From NCBI RefSeq assembly GCF_009755815.1, contig NZ_WRPK01000001.1, forward strand, positions 744,001 to 808,000: a DNA stretch of 64,000 nt. Reading direction: 5' to 3'. Each line of letters starts with the position of its first letter. Within the stretch, counting starts at the first letter, position 1. The position numbers and the translations under genes are program-made. Shown here piece after piece: positions 26,455 through 34,476 of this stretch. Under the pieces are notes generated by a model. That model had not been told where the DNA came from. It searched no databases and saw only the letters and a list, made by a program, of their open reading frames with translations. Source of the DNA: Flavisphingomonas formosensis (GTDB lineage: Bacteria; Pseudomonadota; Alphaproteobacteria; Sphingomonadales; Sphingomonadaceae).

Positions 26455-26524
26455 TTAACCATTTCAGATGTGAACGCAAAAGGTTAAACGGGGGTTAACT
26501 GGCGGGCACGCTTTCTTAAGATTC
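26455..26524. promoter_or_regulatory. CtrA binding sites and GANTC methylation site in the ctrA promoter
   Basis: A perfect CtrA full site TTAA-N7-TTAA lies at 26484-26498, 98-112 bases before the ctrA start. The half-site form TTAACCAT is at 26455-26462 and a GANTC (GATTC) CcrM methylation site at 26520-26524. In Caulobacter the ctrA promoter combines the same elements: CtrA feedback and methylation-sensitive P1. The sites also face the pseudouridine synthase gene on the other side (start 26567), so both directions may be cell-cycle controlled. Confidence 0.75.
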
Positions 26525-26566
26525 GTTACCAACGGTCGCGTTGCGCAAAAGCCGCACCAGATCCAT

Positions 26567-27250
26567 ATGCGCACGATGCTTCTTGCGGACCGCATCCTGT
26601 TCATCGACGCCGAGGCGATGGTGATCGACAAGCCGTCGGGCCTGCCCGTCACGCCCGTGCGTGACGGATCGCTCAGCCTGGAGAATCATCTGGACGCTCT
26701 GCGATTCGGATTCAAGCGCTGGCCGAGCGCGGTCCACCGGCTGGATCGCGACACCTCGGGCTGCCTGCTGCTGGCGCGTACGCCCAAGGCGCACAAGCGC
26801 TTCGCGGCTGCGTTCGAGTCGGGCGAGGTGGAAAAAACCTATCTCGCCGTGTTGGAAGGTGTGCCGGCCGATCGCGAGGGGCTGATCGAGCTGCCCCTGC
26901 ACAAGGTTTCGACGCGCGAATCAGGCTGGCGGATGATCGTCGATGCCAAGGGCAAGCCTGCGCGTACGCAGTGGCGCGTGTTGGCAGAGCAAGGCGGCCG
27001 TTCGCTCGTCGAGTTCGGGCTGCTCACCGGGCGGACCCATCAGATTCGCGTGCATGCGGCGACCGGCCTCGGTCTGCCGGTTTGCGGCGATCCGATCTAT
27101 GGCGGTGGAAGCGGGCCGACCCTGCTGCACGCCTGGAAGCTGCATCTCGCCCGCGAGGGCAAGGCGTCGGTCGCAGCCGAGGCACCGCTGCCGGAACGCT
27201 TCGCAGCGCTGGGCTTCGCTTTGCCGCGGACACTCGAAGCCGACGCCTGA
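26567..27250 (+). CDS. RluA-family pseudouridine synthase
   Basis: The 227-residue protein has the RluA catalytic motif VHRLDRDTSGCLLLA with the nucleophilic D60, plus KTYLAVLEG and the closing GRTHQIRVHAATGLGLPVCGDPIYGG. There is no S4 domain, so it is of the short RluA/TruC-like type that modifies uridines in rRNA or tRNA. The product should isomerise uridine to pseudouridine in stable RNA; the exact site is not predictable. It diverges from ctrA across the 180-base regulatory region. A start four codons later (MLLADRI) is possible. Confidence 0.88.
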   Translation: MRTMLLADRILFIDAEAMVIDKPSGLPVTPVRDGSLSLENHLDALRFGFKRWPSAVHRLDRDTSGCLLLARTPKAHKRFAAAFESGEVEKTYLAVLEGVPADREGLIELPLHKVSTRESGWRMIVDAKGKPARTQWRVLAEQGGRSLVEFGLLTGRTHQIRVHAATGLGLPVCGDPIYGGGSGPTLLHAWKLHLAREGKASVAAEAPLPERFAALGFALPRTLEADA

Positions 27251-27319
27251 TCCGCCGTACCGCGGGTCCTTGCGTCGATCCGCTTGGTCCGCTCCGGTTA
27301 CTTGCGCTAAGCCGCGGAC

Positions 27320-27742
27320 ATGGTTGCGATTCCCGTCACCCGTTCGATCTCGATCGACAGCGATGAGCTTGTCGAGACATTCGCCCGGTCGTCCGGGCCT
27401 GGCGGGCAGCATGTCAACACGACGGACAGCGCCGTCATGCTGCGCTTCGACGTGGCGAATTCGCCGAACCTGCCTGATGCCGTTAAGCAGCGTCTCGCGG
27501 TGCTGGCGGGCTCGCGGCTCACCCGCGAAGGCGTCCTCGTCCTGCGCAGCGAGGGTGCACGATCGCAGTTGATCAATCGCCAGGAGGTGCGCGAACGCCT
27601 GATCACGCTGATCAGGGAGGCGACCTTCATCCCGAAGAAGCGCCGCCCGACGAAACCGACCAGGGCGTCCCAGCAGCGGCGCGTGGAGGGCAAGGCGAAG
27701 CGTGCGGCGGTCAAGGCCGGTCGGTCGAAGGTTCGCGAATGA
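27320..27742 (+). CDS. arfB: ArfB peptidyl-tRNA hydrolase, ribosome rescue factor
   Basis: The 140-residue protein carries the release-factor GGQ motif at residues 28-30 (SSGPGGQHVNTTDSAV), followed by a basic C-terminal tail (KKRRPTKPTRASQQRRVEGKAKRAA...) that in ArfB/YaeJ inserts into the empty mRNA channel. It frees ribosomes stalled at mRNA ends by hydrolysing peptidyl-tRNA. The length fits ArfB and excludes RF1/RF2. It sits 69 bases after the pseudouridine synthase on the same strand and 111 bases before the methionine sulfoxide reductase gene. Confidence 0.92.
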   Translation: MVAIPVTRSISIDSDELVETFARSSGPGGQHVNTTDSAVMLRFDVANSPNLPDAVKQRLAVLAGSRLTREGVLVLRSEGARSQLINRQEVRERLITLIREATFIPKKRRPTKPTRASQQRRVEGKAKRAAVKAGRSKVRE

Positions 27743-27853
27743 CCGGCGGAGAACCGCTTGCGCCGGCGAGGCGGCTGGCGGAACGGGCCGCCTGAGCCCA
27801 TATCGCCGCCGGACGCGTCCGAGACCCGCGCTCCCGAGCAAAGGAAAGGCAGC

Positions 27854-28345
27854 ATGTTCGAGTTCGATCTCGCCGCGACGGCGGACAAACCAGCTTTCTA
27901 TCGCGATCTCCATGCCGCACTGGGTGGGCTGACCGCGGGCGAGCCGGATGCGATCGCCAACATGGCCAATGCCGCCGCGCTGCTCTGGGAATATCTGCCT
28001 GACATCAACTGGGCGGGCTTCTATCGCGCGGTCGCGGACGATGAACTCGTGCTCGGCCCGTTCCAGGGCAAGGCCGCGTGCATCCGCATCCCGTTCGGTC
28101 AGGGCGTCTGCGGCGCCGCTGCGGCCACGCGAGAGGTGCAGGTGGTGGCGGACGTCCATGCCTTTCCCGGCCACATCGCTTGCGATGCGGCATCGGCGTC
28201 GGAACTGGTCGTGCCGATCGTCGTCGAAGGGCGGCTGATCGGCGTACTCGATCTCGATAGCCCGCATCCCGGCCGTTTCGATGCGGAAGACGCCGTGGGT
28301 TGCGCGGCGCTGATGGCTTTGCTTGGGCCGCGCATCGCCGGCTGA
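27854..28345 (+). CDS. msrC: Free methionine-(R)-sulfoxide reductase, GAF domain
   Basis: The 163-residue GAF-domain protein has the three redox cysteines at C76, C86 and C110 in KAACIRIPFGQGVCGAA and FPGHIACDAASASE, with the same 10- and 24-residue spacing as E. coli fRMsr (YebR). It reduces free methionine-R-sulfoxide in the cytoplasm, recycled by thioredoxin. The start at 27854 (MFEFDL) is preceded by AAAGGAAAGG. A longer frame upstream begins in a region without coding features and is rejected. Confidence 0.93.
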   Translation: MFEFDLAATADKPAFYRDLHAALGGLTAGEPDAIANMANAAALLWEYLPDINWAGFYRAVADDELVLGPFQGKAACIRIPFGQGVCGAAAATREVQVVADVHAFPGHIACDAASASELVVPIVVEGRLIGVLDLDSPHPGRFDAEDAVGCAALMALLGPRIAG

Positions 28346-28501
28346 CGCCGGCTCCGAACCTGCTTCAATTCGCTGCACCAGAACGGGACATGGCCGCGCT
28401 TTTGCGTGTGTAGCGGCGTGGAACCAGAAATGTTAATCTGACGTATACCATGATGTATCCCGCGTCCGCGGGGTGCTGTGCGTCGGACAGGGAGGTTATC
28501 C

Positions 28502-29392
28502 ATGCGAACCCGTGCTCTTCTGGGAATGGCTGCGATGCTCGCGGCGCTTCCCGTGGCGGCGCCGGCGGCCAATGGTCCCTCCGGTGGCATGCGTTCAGCG
28601 CCTGCGCCCATGGTCGCGCCGCCGGCACCTCGGCCGGCGCCACATTGGGGCGGTGTGCCCAATTATGGCTTGCAGGCGCCGCAAGGCCGGCCGGGCGGCT
28701 GGACGCAGGGTGGCTGGCACCCCGGCGCTCCGGGTGGCCCGCGGCCGGGCACGCCGGCGGGCTGGCAAGGCGGTAATGGTCCGCATCCCGGCAATGGCGG
28801 CTGGCAGGGCGGCAATGGCGGGCCGCGCCCCGGCAATGGCGGTTGGCACGGCGGCGGCTGGCAGGGCGGTGGCGGCTGGAGCGGCGGTCACGGCAACTGG
28901 GGCGGCCATGGCAATTGGGGCGGCGGCTATCATCGCCCGTTCCGCGGCTGGCGCATGCCGAGTTTCTGGCTCTCGCCCACTTATTACATCCCAGACTACG
29001 GTTATTATGGGCTGCCCGCGCCCGGCTACGGCCAGAATTGGGTGCGCTATTATGACGACGCAGTGCTGGTCGGCCCTGACGGTCTGGTTGCCGATAGCGT
29101 CCCGGGGCTCGACTGGGATGGCTACGATCGCGGCCCGGTTTCCGACTATGCCGGTCCAGGGCCGGGCTATGACGACGGCCCTGGCTATGACGATCAGGTG
29201 ACCTGGGGCGGCCGCTATCCGTCTGGCAGCACCGTCTATGTCGCACCCGGCACGACGACGACCATCATCGTCCAGAGTCAGCCGGTGGTTACCACCACGA
29301 CCCGGACGGTCGTCGAGGAAAAGACCGTCTATGTGAAGCGGCCGGCGCGCAAGTGGCGTCCGCGGGCCCGCGCCTGCACCTGCTATCGGTGA
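28502..29392 (+). CDS. Secreted Gly/Trp-rich protein with RcnB-like domain
   Basis: The 296-residue protein has a signal peptide (MRTRALLGMAAMLAALPVAAPAA). A low-complexity Gly-Trp-Pro-Asn segment of about 100 residues follows, with repeats such as GNGGWQGGNGG and NWGGHGNWGG. Next comes a globular part with RcnB-type motifs: PSFWLSPTYYIPDYGYYGLP and QNWVRYYDDAVLVGPDG. It ends in Thr/Val-rich and basic tails with CTC near the C terminus. RcnB proteins are periplasmic and linked to nickel/cobalt homeostasis, but many sphingomonad members have no known role. GGGAGG precedes the ATG at 28502. Confidence 0.75.
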   Translation: MRTRALLGMAAMLAALPVAAPAANGPSGGMRSAPAPMVAPPAPRPAPHWGGVPNYGLQAPQGRPGGWTQGGWHPGAPGGPRPGTPAGWQGGNGPHPGNGGWQGGNGGPRPGNGGWHGGGWQGGGGWSGGHGNWGGHGNWGGGYHRPFRGWRMPSFWLSPTYYIPDYGYYGLPAPGYGQNWVRYYDDAVLVGPDGLVADSVPGLDWDGYDRGPVSDYAGPGPGYDDGPGYDDQVTWGGRYPSGSTVYVAPGTTTTIIVQSQPVVTTTTRTVVEEKTVYVKRPARKWRPRARACTCYR

Positions 29393-29408
29393 GCTGATTG
29401 TGGGGGGA

Positions 29409-29436
29409 GACGATCCCGGTTCGCGCCGGGATCGTC
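29409..29436. terminator. Strong hairpin downstream of the RcnB-like gene
   Basis: GACGATCCCGG (29409-29419) pairs over 11 bases with CCGGGATCGTC (29426-29436) around TTCGCG, 17 bases after the stop of the RcnB-like gene. The T-tract is missing. It lies between that gene and the convergent universal stress gene and may serve both as a 3' end. Confidence 0.45.
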
Positions 29437-29523
29437 GATCGCCGCGTCCCGGCGCCGGCCTTTGAGCGATTTCAAAGCGGGTAGACTCGCCTGCTGGCTG
29501 GGAAATCGCGATATCGGAATCTG

Positions 29524-29976
29524 TTAACTCAGGCGGTCGAGCGCCTCGTCGCTCAGCGATCCGGGAATGATCATCACGGGGCAGGGCATCGTCCCCGCCG
29601 CGGCACCGGCGAAGTGGACGACGAGCGGACCCGGCCCGTCCGCCGCCGCGCCGAGCACCAGCGCCGCAGTTTCCGGCCGTTCCTTCAAAATCTTTCGCAC
29701 GATCGCAACCGGCTCGCCCTGCTGGACGGTAATCGAGGGACGCAGGCCCGTCTCGTCGATCAGCTCGCCGGCCACCTGCGCCACCAGCGCTTCGGCGCGC
29801 AGCTGCGCCTCTTCCTCCATTGCCGCCTGCACGCCGCCCCACTGGACGAACTCGGGCGGCGCCACCAGCGCCACGATCTCGACCGCGCCGCCGGTCTTCG
29901 CCGCGCGCCGCGCCGCGAACCGCAAGGCGACCCGCGCTTCGTCGCTCTCGTCGATCACCACCAAATAGGTGCGCAC
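29524..29976 (-). CDS. Universal stress protein (UspA-like)
   Basis: The domain of about 150 residues begins TYLVVIDESDEARVALRFAARRA and ends with the nucleotide-binding glycine pattern LVLGAAADGPGPLVVHFAG followed by CPVMIIPGS, the UspA fold. A GTG at 29976 is chosen as start because GGAGGGAC precedes it and the domain starts two residues later. A longer frame to 30177 would run through the divergent pdhC promoter. UspA-type proteins accumulate in stress and bind ATP in some members. The gene diverges from pdhC. Confidence 0.8.
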   Translation of the reverse strand: MRTYLVVIDESDEARVALRFAARRAAKTGGAVEIVALVAPPEFVQWGGVQAAMEEEAQLRAEALVAQVAGELIDETGLRPSITVQQGEPVAIVRKILKERPETAALVLGAAADGPGPLVVHFAGAAAGTMPCPVMIIPGSLSDEALDRLS

Positions 29977-30043
29977 CGCACCGTCCCTCCCTGTTATGCC
30001 GACAGGATGTGCGTCATCCCTCGCAGCTTCGCAAGCGGCGGCC

Positions 30044-30070
30044 TTGACCGCGCGACCCACGATGTAAGAT
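30044..30070 (+). promoter_or_regulatory. Candidate promoter of pdhC
   Basis: TTGACC (30044-30049) is followed after 15 bases by TAAGAT (30065-30070). The spacing is short for sigma-70, but the position, 47 bases before the pdhC ATG in a divergent gap, fits. Confidence 0.4.
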
Positions 30071-30116
30071 TGGAAGGGCCATCCTCCCCCCGCGGAAAAG
30101 CTCCGAAGGACACCCC

Positions 30117-31418
30117 ATGCCCATCGAACTGAAGATGCCTGCCCTCTCGCCGACCATGGAGGAGGGCACTCTCGCAAAATGGCTGGTGAAGGAGGGCGAC
30201 ACGGTAAAGTCCGGCGACCTGCTTGCCGAGATCGAAACCGACAAGGCGACGATGGAGTTCGAAGCGGTCGACGAGGGCACGATCAGCAAGATCGTCGTCG
30301 CCGAAGGAACGGACGGCGTGAAGGTCGGCGACGTGATCGCGATCATCGCCGGCGAGGATGAGGACGCTTCCGCCGCGCCGGCCCCGAAGGCCGAAGCCAA
30401 GCCCGAGCCGAAAGCCGATGCCGCCCCGAAAACCGCGGCCAAGCCGGCGCCGCAACCCGAGCCCGAAGTCAGCGCCAAGGCGCCTCCGCCCGTGCATGCC
30501 GATGGCGACCGGATCAAGGCGAGCCCGCTTGCTCGCCGGCTGGCGGCGCAGCAGGGCATCGACCTTGCCGGGATCAGCGGCTCCGGCCCGCATGGTCGCA
30601 TAGTGAAGGCGGATATCGAGGGGACGCCTGTCGAAGCCGCCGGGACGGTGGAAGCGAAGGCGGCCGAGGTGCCGGCTGCTGCGGCCCCGAAGACCGCGCC
30701 CGCTCCCGCGCCGGTCGAGCCCGGCGACATTCCCCACGAGATCGTCAAGCTCAGCAATATGCGCAAGACGATCGCGCGCCGTCTCACCGAATCCAAGCAG
30801 CAGATCCCGCACATCTACCTCACCGTCGACGTGCGGCTCGATGCGCTGCTGAAGCTCCGCGGCGAGCTCAATGCCGCTCTCGAAGCGCGCGGCGTCAAGC
30901 TGTCGGTCAACGATATGCTGATCAAGGCGCTCGGCGTCGCGCTGATCGAGGTGCCGGAGTGCAACGTCTCCTTCGGCGGCGACACGCTGATCAAATACAG
31001 CCGGGCCGACGTCTCGGTCGCGGTTTCGATCCCGGGCGGCCTGATCACGCCGATCGTGGCAGGTGCGGACACCAAGAGCCTGTCGGCCATCGCCACCGAG
31101 ATGAAGGATCTCGCCGAGCGCGCGAAGGATGGCAAGCTCCAGCCGGCCGAATATCAGGGCGGCACCGCCAGCCTCTCCAACATGGGCATGATGGGCATCA
31201 AGCAGTTCGAGGCGGTGATCAATCCGCCGCAGGCGATGATCCTGGCGATCGGCGCGGGCGAGAAGCGGCCCTATGTGGTGAAGGACGAGCTGACCGTGGC
31301 GACGGTGATGAGCGCCACCGGCAGCTTCGATCATCGCGCGATCGACGGCGCGGACGGCGCCCGGCTGATGGCCGCCTTCAAGCGGCTGGTCGAAAATCCG
31401 CTGGGAATGCTGGCCTGA
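30117..31418 (+). CDS. pdhC: Pyruvate dehydrogenase E2, dihydrolipoyllysine acetyltransferase
   Basis: The 433-residue protein has one lipoyl domain at 1-80 with lipoylated K43 in [14 protein letters not shown]. An Ala/Pro/Lys-rich linker follows, then a peripheral-subunit-binding domain (about 130-165, [22 protein letters not shown]), a second linker and the acetyltransferase core ending with [17 protein letters not shown], where H and D are catalytic. It transfers acetyl from lipoate to CoA in the pyruvate dehydrogenase complex. The E1 genes are not in the window; the E3 gene lpdA follows after the thioesterase gene, so E2 and E3 are probably one operon. Confidence 0.95.
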   Translation: MPIELKMPALSPTMEEGTLAKWLVKEGDTVKSGDLLAEIETDKATMEFEAVDEGTISKIVVAEGTDGVKVGDVIAIIAGEDEDASAAPAPKAEAKPEPKADAAPKTAAKPAPQPEPEVSAKAPPPVHADGDRIKASPLARRLAAQQGIDLAGISGSGPHGRIVKADIEGTPVEAAGTVEAKAAEVPAAAAPKTAPAPAPVEPGDIPHEIVKLSNMRKTIARRLTESKQQIPHIYLTVDVRLDALLKLRGELNAALEARGVKLSVNDMLIKALGVALIEVPECNVSFGGDTLIKYSRADVSVAVSIPGGLITPIVAGADTKSLSAIATEMKDLAERAKDGKLQPAEYQGGTASLSNMGMMGIKQFEAVINPPQAMILAIGAGEKRPYVVKDELTVATVMSATGSFDHRAIDGADGARLMAAFKRLVENPLGMLA

Positions 31419-31437
31419 TCCGCGAAAGGCGCGCCCT

Positions 31438-31833
31438 ATGCCCGTCATCAATGAAGCGCCGCCGGCACGGGAACCTGCGGTCCGGATCATCGCGATGCCG
31501 GCGGATACCAACCCTTATGGCGACATCTTCGGCGGCTGGCTGATGAGCCTGATGGACTCGGCGGCCGGCTCGGTCGCCGCGCGCCACAGCAAGGGCCGTG
31601 CCGTCACCATCGCGGTCGACGGCATGGCGTTCCTGCGCCCCGTCGTCGTCGGCGACGAGGTCTCGGTCTTCGCCGAGCTCATCTCGGTGGGCAATACGTC
31701 GATGAAGATCGCGGTCGAGGCCTGGCGGCGCACGCGCCACGACGATCGCTCCTACCGCGTCACGAAGGCGGATTTCACCTTCGTCGCGATCGGCGAGGAT
31801 CGCCAGCCACGCAGCGTCCCGCCTTTGGCCTGA
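31438..31833 (+). CDS. Acyl-CoA thioesterase (YciA-type hot dog)
   Basis: The 131-residue single hot-dog domain has the YciA/BACH motif ANPYGDIFGGWLMSLMDSAAGSVAARH-like stretch near residues 24-48, with D37 in MDSAAGS as the likely catalytic residue, then FLRPVVVGDEVSVFAEL. It should hydrolyse acyl-CoA thioesters. It lies between pdhC (19 bases) and lpdA (52 bases) on the same strand, so its substrate may be short-chain acyl-CoA around pyruvate metabolism, which is inference. Confidence 0.88.
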   Translation: MPVINEAPPAREPAVRIIAMPADTNPYGDIFGGWLMSLMDSAAGSVAARHSKGRAVTIAVDGMAFLRPVVVGDEVSVFAELISVGNTSMKIAVEAWRRTRHDDRSYRVTKADFTFVAIGEDRQPRSVPPLA

Positions 31834-31885
31834 GTGCCGGCGGGACTCGGAATATACAGAACACCTCGAGGGAAAGACGAAAAGC

Positions 31886-33283
31886 ATGGCCGATACCTAC
31901 GATCTCATCGTCCTCGGATCGGGACCGGGCGGCTATGTTGCCGCCATCCGTGCCGCCCAGCTCGGGCTCAAGACCGCCATCGTCGAGCGCGAGCGGCTCG
32001 GCGGCATCTGCCTCAACTGGGGCTGCATCCCCACCAAGGCACTGCTGCGCACGTCCGAAATCTATCATTATATGACGCACGCCGCCGATTACGGCCTGAC
32101 GGTCGAGAAGCCGGGCTTCGATCTCGCCAAGATCGTTGAGCGCAGCCGCAAGGTCGCCGGGCAGCTCAATGCCGGTGTCAAGGGGCTGATGAAGAAGAAC
32201 AGGGTGACGGTGGTCGAAGGCACCGGCACCATCACCGCCAAGGGCAAGCTCAGCGTCAAGCAGGGCGACAAGACGGTGAACCTGGAGGCGAAGAACATCA
32301 TCGTCGCCACCGGCGCCCGCGCCCGCGATCTTCCCTTCGCCAAGGCCGACGGAGACAAGATCTGGACCTATCGCCACGCGATGGTGCCGCAGGAGATGCC
32401 GACCAGACTGCTCGTCATCGGATCGGGCGCGATCGGCGTCGAGTTCGCGTCCTTCTATTCGGACATGGGCGCCGAGGTGACGGTCGTCGAGATGCTGGAC
32501 CGCATCCTGCCGGTCGAGGATGCCGAGATCAGCGAGTTCATGACCAAGGCGCTCACCAAGCAGGGCATGAAGATCGTGACCAAGGCCGGCGTCGAGAAGC
32601 TCGAAGCCGGCGCCAAGGGCGTCACGGCCGCGATCAAGGACAAGGATGGCAAGGTTTCGACCGAGACGTTCAGCCATGCCATCGTCGCGATCGGCATCGT
32701 GCCCAATACCGAGGAGATCGGGCTCGAGGCGCTGGGCGTGAAGACCACCAGGGGCCATATCGACACCGATGCCTATGGCCGCACCAATGTGGACGGCATC
32801 TGGGCGATCGGCGACGTCACCGGGCCGCCCTGGCTGGCGCACAAGGCGAGCCATGAGGGCGTCGTCGCGGCCGAGGCGATCGCCGGCTATAAGGGCGTCC
32901 ATCCGATGAAGACGGACAATATCCCCGGCTGCACCTATGCGCGCCCGCAGGTCGCCAGCGTCGGCCTCACCGAGGCCAAGGCCAAGGAAGCGGGCCGCAA
33001 GGTGAAGGTCGGCAAATTCCCCTTCATCGGCAACGGCAAGGCGATCGCGCTCGGCGAGGCGGAGGGTTTCATCAAGACGGTGTTCGACGAGACCACTGGC
33101 GAGCTGCTCGGCGCGCACATGGTGGGCGCCGAGGTGACCGAGCTGATCCAGGGCTATGTCATCGCGCGCGAGCTCGAGACCACCGAGGAGGAGCTGATCC
33201 ACACCATCTTCGCGCATCCCACGCTCAGCGAGATGATGCATGAGAGCGTGCTCAGCGCCTATGGCCGCGCGCTGCATTTCTAG
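31886..33283 (+). CDS. lpdA: Dihydrolipoyl dehydrogenase (E3)
   Basis: The 465-residue protein has the FAD motif GSGPGGYVAAIRAAQLG, the redox disulfide C42-C47 in GGICLNWGCIPTKALL, a NAD motif VIGSGAIGVEFASFYSDMG, and the C-terminal active-site HPTLSEMMHES with its His-Glu pair. It reoxidises dihydrolipoamide with NAD+ for the pyruvate and other 2-oxoacid dehydrogenase complexes. It follows pdhC and a thioesterase gene. The palindromic repeat region behind it may end the transcript. Confidence 0.96.
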   Translation: MADTYDLIVLGSGPGGYVAAIRAAQLGLKTAIVERERLGGICLNWGCIPTKALLRTSEIYHYMTHAADYGLTVEKPGFDLAKIVERSRKVAGQLNAGVKGLMKKNRVTVVEGTGTITAKGKLSVKQGDKTVNLEAKNIIVATGARARDLPFAKADGDKIWTYRHAMVPQEMPTRLLVIGSGAIGVEFASFYSDMGAEVTVVEMLDRILPVEDAEISEFMTKALTKQGMKIVTKAGVEKLEAGAKGVTAAIKDKDGKVSTETFSHAIVAIGIVPNTEEIGLEALGVKTTRGHIDTDAYGRTNVDGIWAIGDVTGPPWLAHKASHEGVVAAEAIAGYKGVHPMKTDNIPGCTYARPQVASVGLTEAKAKEAGRKVKVGKFPFIGNGKAIALGEAEGFIKTVFDETTGELLGAHMVGAEVTELIQGYVIARELETTEEELIHTIFAHPTLSEMMHESVLSAYGRALHF

Positions 33284-33286
33284 ACT

Positions 33287-33506
33287 TCCTCATCCTCCCC
33301 CTGCGCTACGGCATTCACACATCGTCCCGCTGTACCTTTTTCTTCTTCGTCATCCCGGACTTGATCCGGGATCCATTAACCGCAGCGTTGCCGATAAGGC
33401 GCGACGCTGCGGCTAATGGATCCTGACTTCCGTCAGGATGACGTCGGAAAACGCGGCCAAACCGATGTGTGAATCCAGTCGCCCTCCTGCGAGGGAGGAT
33501 AAGAAA
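33287..33506. repeat. Nested inverted-repeat intergenic element
   Basis: Three symmetric layers surround one centre. The innermost is a 96-bp palindrome from CGTCATCC (33348) to GGATGACG (33443), with ATCCATTA.CCGCAGCG mirrored by CGCTGCGG.TAATGGAT and two side hairpins (TCCCGGACTTGATCCGGGA, TCCTGACTTCCGTCAGGA). Around it ATTCACACATCG (33313-33324) pairs perfectly with CGATGTGTGAAT (33463-33474). The outermost arms TCCTCATCCTCCCC (33287-33300) and AGGGAGGATAAGAA (33492-33505) match at 11 of 14. GTCATCCC-type palindromes are common intergenic repeats in alphaproteobacteria. No ORF lies within. Confidence 0.75.
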
Positions 33507-33508
33507 AA

Positions 33509-33964
33509 TCACCGCCCCATATAGTCCGCCACCAGCGGCCCGAACTCCTCGATCGCCGGTTGCGTCTCGAAGCTGTGCACCACGGGGAGGTTCGCCCAGG
33601 CCAGCTTCTCGCTCGTCCAGAATTCGGCGAACGGCTCGAACCAGCTCGCATCGTCGAGCATCGTCGCACGGACGTTGACGAAACCCATGTCGGGCTCGAC
33701 GCGGGTGAAGACCCAGCTCTTGCAATAATCGCAGTGGAAATGGTGGATCTGCTCGCCATGCAGGCCGCCGATCACCGGTTCGCCCTGGAGCAGCTCGAAG
33801 CCCTGTGTCGGCACGGTGACGGTGATCGAGAAGGCGCTGGCGGTCATGCGCTGGCAGCCGGTGCAGTGGCAGGCAGCGGTGAGCAGCGGCGGCGCGCTGA
33901 TCCGGACGCGGATCGCGCCGCAGCGGCAGCCGCCTTCGGCCGGCAGCGTGGGGGCGGCGGTCAT
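33509..33964 (-). CDS. GFA/CENP-V family zinc protein
   Basis: The 151-residue protein has the paired zinc cysteines of the glutathione-dependent formaldehyde-activating (GFA) fold: GGCRCGAI (C13, C15), CHCTGCQRM (C32, C34, C37) and HCDYCKSW (C78, C81). One member of the family binds glutathione and was linked to S-hydroxymethylglutathione formation, but most are of unknown function. It converges on the palindromic repeat behind lpdA and diverges from the MAPEG gene. Confidence 0.88.
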   Translation of the reverse strand: MTAAPTLPAEGGCRCGAIRVRISAPPLLTAACHCTGCQRMTASAFSITVTVPTQGFELLQGEPVIGGLHGEQIHHFHCDYCKSWVFTRVEPDMGFVNVRATMLDDASWFEPFAEFWTSEKLAWANLPVVHSFETQPAIEEFGPLVADYMGR

Positions 33965-34044
33965 CTTCGGGCTCCTCTCTCCGGACTGGACAGATGATGG
34001 CCTTATCGCCCAATCCCGTCGTCGGGGACGAGGAGAAACGGGCG

Positions 34045-34473
34045 ATGATGATCAAGGATATTCTCTGGCCGACCCTGCTGCTCGTGGGGCTCGTCTTCGC
34101 GGTGTGGATCGTCCTGTTCGCGCAGCGCGGCGCGTTGCTGCGCCGTTCGCCGCCCACCCCGGAGGATTTCGCCACCGGCGAGGCGGCGCTGCGCTATTTC
34201 CAGCCCGTGGAGATGCCTGCGAACAATCTGCGCAACCTGTTCGAGATGCCGGTGCTCTATTTCGCGCTGGTGCCGCTGCTGATCGTTACTCACCACGCCA
34301 ATCGCATCCAGCTCATGCTCGCCTGGGCTTATGTGCTGTTGCGCATCTGGCACAGCATAGAACATGTCGTGGTGAAGCAGGTGCCGCGCCGCTTTCTCGC
34401 CTATCTCCTGTCTTGCATGGTGCTTTCTGCGATGTGGATCGGGTTCGCGGTCGATCTGGCGGCGGCGGGCTGA
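34045..34473 (+). CDS. MAPEG-family membrane protein
   Basis: The protein has about 142 residues and four predicted helices: ILWPTLLLVGLVFAVWIVLF, VLYFALVPLLIV, LMLAWAYVLLRIWHSIEHV and YLLSCMVLSAMWIGFAV. The central NNLRNLFEMPVLYFALV motif is typical of MAPEG proteins (membrane-associated eicosanoid/glutathione family), where NxxExP residues bind glutathione. The start at 34045 follows a GAGGAG sequence; an in-frame ATG at 33994 is further upstream. It ends 3 bases before the PAP2 gene. The bacterial role is not established. Confidence 0.8.
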   Translation: MMIKDILWPTLLLVGLVFAVWIVLFAQRGALLRRSPPTPEDFATGEAALRYFQPVEMPANNLRNLFEMPVLYFALVPLLIVTHHANRIQLMLAWAYVLLRIWHSIEHVVVKQVPRRFLAYLLSCMVLSAMWIGFAVDLAAAG

Positions 34474-34476
34474 GCG

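Noticed and set aside
29977-30177. Longer N terminus of the universal stress protein
   Set aside because: It would run through the divergent pdhC promoter and adds residues absent in the family; a GTG with a good ribosome site sits at the domain edge.
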